NCBI GenBank assembly: GCA_900491605.1
Contig: UESW01001787.1
Coordinates: 165,334-229,333, forward strand
Source: Calamus simplicifolius
Taxonomy: Eukaryota > Streptophyta > Magnoliopsida > Arecales > Arecaceae
DNA: 64,000 bases
Direction: 5' to 3'
Positions 12,901-24,900 of the stretch are shown here, one piece after another. Numbering within the stretch: the first letter of the stretch is position 1; every line of letters begins with the position of its first letter. Under the pieces are notes generated by a model. It ran no database searches. It was not told where the DNA came from and saw nothing but the letters and a program-made list of their open reading frames with translations. The position numbers and the translations under genes were made by a program.

Positions 12901-15900
12901 TATTTCTCCTACCTCAAATTAGGTTTACCTTTTTTTTTAATTGATCTTGAGACAACTTCAGATTGTCTTTATGGTGACATATGGATTGGAAGTTTCTCTT
13001 ATTAAAAATAGCAAAGTAGAAGGGGCTGTTTGGAGCCCTATAATCAAAATTACCCTGCATGTTGAGTCACAGGACACCTCATTCCATCTTTTTGCCATCT
13101 TTTTGGAATGCCATAATTTAATTACATATGGTAGATCAAGTTACACTTGGATTGCAACTGAGACCTAAAAAAATGCAAGTTAATTTGCAGCTAAATTGGC
13201 TGCAAGTCAACATGTAATGAGTTGACTCACAATTTTGAAACACGAGAACAATCACATTTAATATTATAACATAATACCATTATAATAATATATATAATAT
13301 AATAGAGGAAATTATAGCAAGACCCTTTAAGTTTGGCCAATTTGCACATTGATGTCAAAAGATTTTTTGTTTTTTCCGAAGATCCCAAAACTTTTATTTG
13401 GTATCCATGCGTTCGGTGCTTGGTGAATAGTCTTTGATTTTGAGGGGACTAAAGCCTAGAAGTTTTATTTGGTGAAGTCAAGACTTCTATCTACAGGCCC
13501 CTAAAACTTTTATTTGGTATCCATGCGTTCGGTGCTTGGTGAGTAATCTTTTATTTTGAGGGGACTAAAGCCTAGAAGTTTTATTTGATGAAGTCAGACT
13601 TCTATCTACAGGCCCCTAAATGAGTTGCGTGCCCCATTCATCTTGGTGCTGGTTTCGAAATTGTGCACGTGACTTTATATCATGCGAACGTAGGATGGAT
13701 ATATAATGCGTAGCCTCTCATTCCTCTCCTTGCCGTCAAAAGTGTGCTTTACTAAATCTGTCATTTTCAGCTGACCACTAGGAAGGCATGGTTCAAATGT
13801 TTTCTAAACTCAAGCTTATTGAAATTTAAACTAAATTCTAATCTTATAACTAATTTTCAAGTTAGTTTAGGAGATCACCAAGCCATTGCCATAAAAGCAC
13901 TGATTAAGGTCTTGTACCATAAAAATGTTTTGCTAGTATAGAATGGCACTATTCTGGGATAGCTACCTTTTGTATTTTGCTGGATGAGTCTCGCAAACAC
14001 CTGTGTGGATAATTGTGGGTCTCAGAGAAGCCGTTTTATTTGCTAGAAGCCTTGGCACATGGTCAGGCACATGACTGGCTCAGCAAAGTACAACATTGTA
14101 GGTGCTACGCCTACTTTTTAGAGGAACTTAATGTGGTACTTTAGTGGCTTGTATGGAACCAATTGCTGCCTTTTTTTGAGGTTATTTTCCAGAGAAAAAG
14201 TGACAGCATGGATTTTTAGCTGTTCATTGAACATTACAATTTTTAGCTAACTAATATGTATTTAAATGAACATTCAAATATGGTTAACTGATTCGATGGC
14301 TTATTCTGTTGCTACTTTCTCTAGCTATTGGCTACTGTAAGACGTGTGAACTATTTGGGCCATCAGGGAAAATAATCAGTGGTGTGTGCTTTTGTGATTC
14401 ATATACAAAATTTTTTTGCGATGCACATGGAATTATGTCCTTGTACCATGTTATGATTTCCAGCTTTATCATATAAGCTAGGATTCAAATACTGGTCTGT
14501 ACTGCTATGTACCATCTACGAACCGGTACCTGGTACCCTTTCTGGTAGGTGAACTGGCCTGTATCATCCCCAAATGCTTGACACAAAGTGTTAAGGTACG
14601 TTCACCTATATCATCCCCAAATGCTTGATACAAAGTGTTAAGGTACTTTCAGAACCACTTTTTGTCTCAGTGACAGCTGGTACACTGTCAGTGGCACGTA
14701 CTGTACCGACTCATGAGCTTCAGTACCTTATGTGGGACTTAAATCCTTGCACTGAAAGTCTTGTTGAAGTACATATTTTTATCAATATTTTTATTGATTT
14801 CTTTATCTAATCGTCAGTTGTACTAGTTTTTGAATATATTGAATTTCATGATTCTTTTGGAAAAATAATAGAGCTCGTGTTTAGTTAATTGAACCAGCTT
14901 AAAGTTTAACTTGGGTATGTTTTCTAAATGTTGATCTCTGTTGCAGTGTGATGAACTTGTTGGCGGAAATATATTCTCAGCCAGAGATGGTTCCGAGGAT
15001 GTTAGATACCCTGACATTGGCTGATAAGCAGGAATTTGATCTTAATGAAGTATCTCAAGCTGAAGAACATGGAGATGACACTAAGCAGATGGACAATCCT
15101 TATATATTGTCCACTCTAACACCCAGGCTGTGGCCATTTATGAGGCACAGCATCACTTCAGTTCGTCATTCTGCTATACGCACTTTGGTAAATGTTTCAT
15201 ATATGGCTTGATGCTAGCACCCAACTTTCAGAAGATTTTATACTAGGAGTCAGTTCTCATATATTATTGACTAGGGTTGATCAGCTATGATGATTCAATA
15301 TATTGCTGCCAACTTCTATACTGGCATTTCTAGTGCTTCTGAGATATTAAACAATTAAGATAATATATGCAGATATGCACCTGATTTTAACTTTGTCAAG
15401 TACCTGAATCTTTGTAGGAGCGGCTTCTTGAAGTTGGTTATACAAGGAGTTCTTCTGAGTCTATGGCTAATAGATTCTGGCCTGCTTCAATACTTGGTGA
15501 TGCATTACAGATTGTTTTTCAGAATCTGCTTTTGGAATCAAATGATGATATTCTTCAGTCTTCAGAGAGGGTGTGGAGACTCCTGCTTCAGGTTTTCTGG
15601 ATACTGACAATGTGACCTAATTGTTTTCTGTTTTTATTTTTTAAATGATGAAGAAATGCTTGCCATTTCTGGTTAGACCTGAATTATTGATGCAATAAAT
15701 TGATTACAGTGCCCAGAGCAGGACTTAGAAGCTGCTGCGAGGGCACATTTTGCTACTTGGATGCAGTTTGCGACTACTCCATGTGGTTCCCATTTGGATA
15801 CAACAAAAATGTTTTGGCCGATTGTGCTTCCTTGCAAAAGTCGTTCCAGAGCTGCTGCTAAGATGAGAGCTGTAAAGCTTGAAAATGAAAGTGATAAAAC

Positions 15901-18900
15901 ATTTTCTGGTGATTTTGCCAAAGAAAACAATCTACAGGAGAAAATTCTTGATGTCTCCATCAATATTCCTAAGATAATTGTTAATGCAGATAGCGAAAGG
16001 TCTGTCACTCATACGAGGGTCATTACTGCAACAGCCCTGGGTATTTTTGCCTCTAAGTTGCCTGAGACTTCCCTCAATGTTGTTGTTGATACATTATGGT
16101 GTGACCTTACCTCCTTATCCGGAGTCCAGAGACAGGTATACTGCATTTTCAATTTCTCTTTCCGTTTATGGTGAGATTTATGCTACCTTTTTGAATTTTA
16201 ATGGCTGCTGACTTCCATTATTCACTTATACTGAAATGATGGCATGTTTTTCCAGGTGGCTTCTATGGTTCTTGTGGCTTGGTTTAAAGAACCTCGAAAC
16301 AAGGATCCTGCTAAATCTCAAAAAGTCTTGCTAGGCATTTTGGACCATTTAAAGCAATGGTTGTTGGATTTGTTGGCCTGCTCTGATCCATCATTTCCTA
16401 CGAAAGATTCAGTTCTTCCCTATGCTGAACTTTCAAGAAGTTATGCTAAAATGCGTGATGAAGCCAGCCTGCTGTTCCGCTCTGTCGATTCTTCTGGTGC
16501 ATTCAATGATATTGTTTCAAGTATTAACTTTGATGTAAATACGCTAAGTGTTGATGAAGCAATTAACTTTGTTTCCAAACTTTCATTGCCTTTCGAATCC
16601 ATGGGTGTTGGAACTGTTGAAAAACACCTTTTGGATGATATAGAGTCATTGAGACAAGAGTTCTGGCTACATCAGGCTACTTAAAATGCCTTCAGGTTTT
16701 TGCTTATACTGCTCACTCATGCATTATCTTTCATTTCTTATTTCACTCATTTGTTCATTTTTTATTTGAAGTTTTGATAAACTAGAACTGGAATTTGGTT
16801 TAGATGATGACCTTATTAAATTTTTCTTGATAATGCTCTTTGTTTTTTGATTTGAAGGGATTTTTTTTTTTTGGCATTTTCACGTGCTCTATCTTACTTT
16901 GAACTTATATGCAGAACAATTTACATTTGACTGTCTCAGCCTTGGTTGCTGCTGCAGTAGTCTGGATGTCAGAATTACCTTCAAGGCTCAATCCTGTTAT
17001 TTTGCCCTTAATGGCTGCTGTCAAAAGGGAACAGGTTAAATATCAAAGACAACATCTCTGTGCAAAAGTTTTCCTTTTATTTCAATAATTTGTAATAACT
17101 TCATGTATACTTTCCATGCACAGGAGGAAATATTACAACAAAAGGCTGCTGAAGCACTTGCTGAGCTTATTTTTTATTGTATTGGGCGTAAACCTTGTCC
17201 TAATGACAAATTAATTAAGAATCTTTGCAGCTTGACTTGTGCAGATTCTTGTGAGACACCCCAAGCTGCAATCATAAACTCGATGGAGGTCATTGAGGAG
17301 CAAAATTTGTTGTCTTTTGGAAAGGCTGTTAGCAGTCAGAAGACTAAGACTCAAGTGCTATCTGCTGGTGAAGATAGGTCTAAGGTGGAAGGCTTTATAA
17401 GTAGGCGTGGATCAGAGATGGCTTTGAGGCATTTATGCCTGAAATTTGGGCCCTCATTGTTTGACAAACTTCCAAAGCTGTGGGAATGCCTGACTGAGGT
17501 TCTCAAACCTCTTTCTTTGGGAAGTCAGCTTCTTACAGATGAGCAGAAGATGCTACAAATGACTGACATTTGTAAGGACAAGGATCCACAAATTCTAATA
17601 AACAACATCCAGGTTGGTTTTACTTTTAGTTACTGATTTTAGCAGAATCTTGCTCTGTATGAAGCATTTTATCTTAAACATCCTTTTAGCAAGTAAAAGA
17701 TGAATGACATTGTTGACATGATGGGCTTCGTACCTCTCCGTCGCATCTCCTTATAGTACACATTCCACAGTTTTTCTTGTAGTTTTTGTCCACCAAATGT
17801 TTTATGTTAAACATGCTGACAGAGTTATATTAAACACTTGTTGTGTTTGATGCGGTTTTACTGAATTTTTCTATGATAAGTTTCCTTTGTACTTCACTTA
17901 AGTTGGTACTGCATGTGTTATTAACTTGTCTTGCTTCATTAAGATGCTGATAAATTGTATGGACAGTTTATTTATCTGGTAATCTTTTATGTTTGGGGCC
18001 TTTCTTTGGTTGAATGCACTTTAGGCAACTGTTTCTATGTCAGACTAAAAAAGTGCATGCCATTTTGTTAGATGAGCTCCTTTGTGATCAAGTCCCTCCC
18101 CCCCTTTTTAATAATTTTGCTAAAGAAATGATTTTCTAATTTTCAGTTGGCTGTGCACAATTATATCTTTGAGCCATTAACAAAGAACTCCCAAAAAAAT
18201 TGAAAAAGAATTTTGTTTTGTTTTGTTTTGAAAGTCTGATAATAGAAAATGTTGGCTATCAAAAATTTTCAAGGTTCCCATATTTATATGTTTTAGAATC
18301 TATGAACTTCTTTTCTGTCTCCTATCTCTGTGAACATCTTCTGTTTTGTGTTATCATTTTTTTATTAAAATACATTTTTGATCTTTTTTTACGATGTATT
18401 GTGGGCTTTGGTTGTGCGCAGACACATCCTCATAGGTTTCTTAGTTTGCTGGACCTTACAGAACCATCGAAAATATATAAGATTATATGCATGAGCAAAT
18501 ATAGAGGTAGAGGTAGACCTAAACTAACATGGACATAAATAATTAAAAAAGATATAACTATTTGTAATTTGAATATCGATTTAGTCCCGAACAAAGCAGA
18601 GTGGAGGAAGCAGATTCATGTAGCTGGTCCCATGTAGTTGGGAAAAGGCTTAGATGAGTTGAGTTGACTTGAGTATATGCATGAGCAACTTCCAAGGGAA
18701 CCAGAGAATTTGTACTGTCAGTGTAATCTATGCGAAAAGTGTTATTAGTTTTAAGGGTAAAATATATGCTTATTTTAGTGTTAAATTTTACATCACACAA
18801 ATGTGACATGACAGGAGGGACAAGGCCCAAGGCGGCAATACATACTGAATAACCTAGTTTTAAACCAAAGAAAGATCTTATTTTATTATTTTGTTAGAAA

Positions 18901-21900
18901 TGGTCTTTATGTCATTCAGCTTCACAAATCAAAGAGACAGTGGAGGTCACTTCCTTGGCTGCAAATGCAGAAGGGAGGTGAAAACTGATAATGTTTCATA
19001 AAACTAGATATGACCCAATTTTAGTAAGAGGAAAGTTTGATCAGGTAGTACCGAGTGCACCAATTCGAAATCATCTAAATGTGAATAGTTTTTGAGGGTT
19101 TTTTCGGGGCAATCGCCTTGTCCCACCCCTTTCTACCTATTTAGGAGGCTGGAAACCCGATCCGAGAGAAGATGAGTTGCCATCAAAGCTGGGTTAAATA
19201 TATCCTACTGCTCAGGATCTTCTGCGAAGAAACTTGCTTAATGAAAAGAAGAAAAAAAAACCCATATATCTCAATAATAGGATTTTTATGAATGGTAACA
19301 ATAGCAGCAAAATTTCATTATTTGCTGTCTTAAATTTTGAAGTTTGGCCTCAAACTTGTTGTCTTTAGAGGTTCTTTTCTAAATACATCATGGACTGTTA
19401 TAATTTCAAGCATTTTTCCTATGTTTGATTGTGCAAAAATGCCTAATTTGGGCAACATTCTGAGCATTTGAAAGACCTAAAGTGTTCCTTTATTATTATA
19501 CTCAAGAAGTTCTATGGATTCAAGTGTGCGACCAAAGAATGACTAACCCATCAAGACCGCTTTATATTGCGAAAGATTGTGGATAGCTTTCTGGATGGTT
19601 AGGGTATGAGGCAAGCTTTGTATATCCTGGATGTTTGTAATCAAGACAGATTATGTCTCAAACTGCCTTGCCGTTAGAACTGAGATTTTGATTTAGACTG
19701 AAAATTGTACCATTTTATGATCCATAGTATGGTTTGGTTTTCAAAGCATTACAGGCGACTATTTGAGCTGTGGTTTGTTCTTTACCTGCTTTATCATCCC
19801 TGAAATGCAAGATTTGTTGCTGTACCAGTTTGATTTTCCTTTTGGTAGTAATTCATGTTTCCATCTTCTCACTACTTGTCATGTTTTTCCTACGTAAAAA
19901 TGCCTCGTTTTCCAGGTGGTTCGTTCAATTGCTTCTATGGTGGATGAGTCATTAAGGCCGCAACTTCTCACTCTTCTTTCATGCATTCTTTGGTGCATCC
20001 GTCATTACCATGTTGCTGTTAGATTAGCTGCTTCAAGGTGTATCACCTCCATGGCCAAATCAATGACAGCTAGTGTGATGGGAGCAGTGATTGAAAAAGT
20101 TATTCCTATGTTGTCAGATATGACATCTGTGCATGCAAGACAGGGAGCTGGAATGCTCGTGAGCTTGCTTGTTCAGGGTTTGGGTGTGGAGCTGGTTTCT
20201 TATGCTCCTTTACTTGTGGTTCCACTCCTGAGATGTATGAGCGATTGTGATCATGCTGTTAGACAGAGTGTTACACATAGTTTTGCTGCACTTGTACCTC
20301 TGCTGCCACTAGCTAGGGGACTCCCTGCACCAGTTGGACTGAGTGAAAGTTTATCTAGGAGCACAGAAGATGCACAGTTTTTAGAACAACTTCTTGATAA
20401 CTCCCACATTGATGATTACAAGCTCTTTGTCGATCTCAAAGTGTCACTGAGAAGGTACTTTCTACACTATCTTTTGTTTTATTTGATGTCATGGCATTAT
20501 TAATGCTGCTTGTTGATATTGTTTTTTGATTAGGATTCATAAATACATGGACACATGGATATATAGTGAATTACCCTAACTAATGGACTGTCTGCCATTT
20601 TATCCGGGTGGTGGAATCATGACATTCTCATCCATTAAATTTTAAGGAGGGTCAATTCCCTTAATTATGCCAAATGTTTTAACCTTTTATTGTTACTTTT
20701 ATCAGCTTTCTGCTGGTGTCAGGCTCCAAATGTCATTGGGCACTCTCCTTGAATATCTGCCCTTCTCCATAAACACACGTGCGCATGGGATTTTTGTGTG
20801 TGTGGGGGGGGGGGGGGGGGGTTGCACCTTTTGTCCCTACTTAACTTCCTTTATACCGCTTGCAGAACTCTTGCACATCTATCGATCCAATACAATCATG
20901 TCTGATTGAAGTTGCGTTTGGAGGGTTTCTTTTTTTATTTGAAATCAAAATATTCTTTTATTTCTTGACAGTGAAATGTGACCAAAGTCATGAGTTTATT
21001 ATCCAAGTGCAGAACAAGTTTACAAGGTCTCATTTTTGTGTTGCTGTGTCATTGCATAGGAGGGGGATAGGGGCACAAAACAAAAAGAAAGAAGGGAATG
21101 GGGTTTTCCTCATTTTTAACATAGCAGGTCTCCCACTGGGAGGCCCGCACGATGGTCTATTAGCTCAGTGGCACACCTGATATGATATGAGATTCTTTAT
21201 TAGGGTTTGGTCGAAAGGCTGGGACTTTTTTGGGGGGGGGGGGGGGGGTTGTGTGCAGTAAAATAATGGAGCAGTATGAGATGGTGGGAATAGCAAAATC
21301 ATGAAATTGTCTGCTCGAGTAGAAATTTCCACTCTGTAGACTTGAGGAATTTTGTTAATCACTGCATGACTGAGCATGGTGTCAACCATTAACCATATAT
21401 TGTAATTTCAAAAGATTGTAAAATCATTAATTTTGTACTTCCAGACAGACCTTATTCATGGATTTGCCACACAATGATCTGTTGTCACATCTGTTAAGCC
21501 TCTGCTTATTCCTTATCTGTTCATTGGTTTGTAATTTCAGCCAGAATATTTCAAGTCTAAAAATAATTTTATAAATGGTTCTTGACATCTCATTAGCTTT
21601 TGTTGATCACATGAGACTCCTGCAACACTTTCGGCATCATTAATTTTGCTCTAAAATCAATTGGGCAAGCCTTCATCTGTCTTTTTGATTTATTTTAAGA
21701 GTCTTGGGCACTAGGAGGGAAGTTGCTGAGGTTTTATTTATTTGCCTTGCAGGCTTTTCTTCGACTTCTCTGGTCTTTTTGCTCACTATCTTTATCTTAT
21801 CAGACAATCAAATTTGTAGTTCAGTGTTCATAATTTTTTAATATGCTTTCAGTTTATATTGTATGTTTTAGATATTAAATCTGGGCCATGGTTGCAGTTT

Positions 21901-24900
21901 TAAGCCTGATAATTGTTTACAACTATTTTATCTAGATTGGCATTGAAATCCCCATCTGTTCTTTTTTTTTTTTAAAGAAAAACCTTGATCTACCATGGTT
22001 TTGGTGGTTAGGGTTCATTTCTTTGAAATAACATTGCGTGTGGTTTATTTGGATGGCTCATTTGACCTTTGTTAGAACAGTGGTTCAGTGATTAAACCTT
22101 ACCGTTTCTAACACACCATCCAGAAATATAACATATTCCATGAGTCCTAGCACATTTTTAAGGTCTTGCATATGCATAGCATAAACTTAAGGCAAAAGAA
22201 AGGCAGCGAATGGAAGTTAACATGAAGATTGGATCAATTAGAAGTGGGATGCATGGAATCCTCTGTTGTTGTAAAGAACTGGGTTGGTATGTTAATGCTC
22301 AGTCTTCTTAAACCATAAAACGTCCCACTTGTTATGTCCAAAATACTTGCAATTAAACTCAAATCAAAGGCATGTTTGTCCTTTTAATTCTCTCTATGTA
22401 TGGTCCTGTTGTCTCTTCATCCCAATTAATTTCCAAACTTTAGCTAACTTATATAGTTTCTTATGTTGTGATTTAAGTGTCAATGGACATCCAATGCTTA
22501 CTTATTAAAGATATATCTGATGCTGTTACTTGTTTTCAGCAATTGACATGTTATTTTGTTAGCAACTAGGTTTTCTAAGATATTCACTTCCATACCAGGC
22601 TGCTGCCTGAAGTTGGAATCTTCTTTTTCTTCTTATTCTCTGTCTTTCGCTCTCTTGAAGTAGGTGGTTGGTGAAGCATTGACACTGAGACATGCTTGCA
22701 CTTGCCATGTTTTTATTTTTCTTTTTTCCAATTTCAAGCCTTGGTGCATGGCATTATTCGACTTACGTTCAGTGGTAAATTATGTTTGCTTTTGTAGGTA
22801 CCAGCAAGAGGGAATTAACTGGTTATCTTTCTTGAAGCGTTTCAAACTGCATGGAATTTTATGTGATGATATGGGTCTCGGTAAAACACTTCAGGCATCA
22901 GCAATGGTAGCATCTGATATTGCAGAGCAGCGTGCTTGCATTAATGGCAAGGACCTTCAATCTTTGATTATCTGCCCTTCGACATTAGTTGGGCATTGGG
23001 TTTATGAGATAGAAAAATATATAGACAATTCTGTGATGGTTACTCTTCAGTATGTTGGTTCTGTCCAAGAAAGGATATTGCTTCGGAGTCAGTTTGATAG
23101 GTGCAATGTCATTATAACATCTTATGATATTGTTCGTAAAGATGTTGATTATCTTTGCAAACTTGCATGGAACTACTGTATTTAGATGAGGGACATATCA
23201 TCAAGAACTCAAAATCTAAAATTACTGCTGCAGTGAAGCAGCTGAAAACTGAACACCGCCTTATCTTGAGTGGAACTCCGATTCAGGTTTTTAACCCTGT
23301 TAACTGGTTTTTTCTTTTTTATGAACTTTTTGTGGCACTATTCTTGATTGGTTCACTTGTTTTTGCAGAATAATGTATTGGAACTGTGGTCTCTTTTTGA
23401 CTTTTTAATGCCTGGATTCCTTGGCACAGAGAGACAGGTAGGGTTCTATGTCCAAGTGCAAATTGTACTGATGCATTGACTTAACTACTTGAATTCATCT
23501 TAACTCATTTGTTATCTGATAGGTTATTGTCATTTGAATTGTTGAAGTCATTTTCTTTAAATTGTGTATGGTTGTAACACATGTAAGCATATATACATTA
23601 TTTACATGCACATATACATGTTCATGCTCATGCAATGTTAAATCTTTGATTAAAAAGATTTAATGATTCCAAAATCAATGATGAGTTACACTAATTGAAG
23701 ATCCACATTTGTTGATTTTAGTATGTTCATTAAAAATGCCTAGAAACCAAAAGTCACACGTTTTGGAGATTTGTAGTTGATGCACCAAGTTGGCTTAAAA
23801 GCGACCATGCTAAAACGTATTAGGACCCAACTCAACTCAACTCATCTAAGCCTTTTCCCAACTACATGGGGTCGGCTACATGAATCTACTTCCTCCACTC
23901 AGCTCTATTCAGCTCTATTCGGAACTATTCGAACTAAGTCGACACTCAAATTACAAATAGTTATATCTTTTTTAATTATTTCTGTTCATATTAGTTTAAG
24001 TCTACCTCTACCTCTATCATTACCATGGATTGTTTAAAAGATCACTCTTTTTAACTGGAGCATTTAAAGGTCTTCGTTGTATATGTCCAAACCACCTTAA
24101 TCGATTTTCTCTCATTTTATTTTCAATTGGGGCTACTCCTATCATTTCTCATATATGTTTATTTCTAATTCTATCTTTTAAAGTTTTACCACATATCCAT
24201 CTTAACATGCGCATTTCTGGTGCACTTAATTTATTCAGATATTGTTTTAGTATTGTCCAACACTCTATTCAATATAGCATAGCTGGCCTAATAACGGTTT
24301 TATAGAATAAAACATACTAGGACCCCTAAAATGAGAATCCACTTTATTGATCATAATTGGACAACTTAGAGCATATGTAGATTTTTAATGTGCTTTGATT
24401 TTGTCATAGAGGGTGATCATTAGGCAATAGTATGGTAGCTCTGTTGGAACAAGGATGTCATTGGTTGGAAACATGGAAACAACATCTTCGCATGTGGTAG
24501 TAAGGCTGCATACTTTTGACCCTACAAGACTTTAGTTGTAGAAGCCTCATGCATCAAGCTACCCTTTTTTTGGTTTTATTATTAGTTCATAACAAAACAT
24601 GGTATCATGTTATTAAGATTGTGCCTTTTGCACCCACTTACCAAGGCACTTTGTTTTTGGGATTTGTAGGCATTTCTTGTGTTGGAGATGATAGGTACAA
24701 TGGTTTGGATTTCAATTTGGATAGTCCATCCTTAGTTTTGAATAATTAAAATATTCCTCTAAAAATTTAAGGTTTAGTGTCGAACATGCATACACATCTA
24801 TGCAAAGATTCAATTCTTGGTATTGGTACCCATTCTAGTTTGATCTTGGGTTGTAAGGTATTGGGATGTGTTAGGATGGACCATAGTGGCTAATAATATC

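Larger units (their letters stand above)
12208..14946. other. End of intron 4, mostly unassigned
   Basis: No gene is seen. Bases about 12745-12895 look like an old SINE: a B-box-like gggttcagatctt near 12799 sits in a tRNA-like context and is followed by a pyrimidine-rich end. A tandem duplication (13386-13619) and a 47-bp direct repeat (14562-14645) are listed separately. Around 14500-14700, ggtacc/gtacc-rich sequence of unknown origin is seen. Confidence 0.45.

Noticed and set aside
16640..16684. BTAF1 exon 8 as a true end of the protein
   Set aside because: Homologous sequence continues one frame over and in exons 9-21, with consistent phases.
23777..24305. Two plus-strand ORFs of about 90 codons
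   Set aside because: They read the RTE LINE 3' end in antisense. The sense strand carries the RTE tail motifs.
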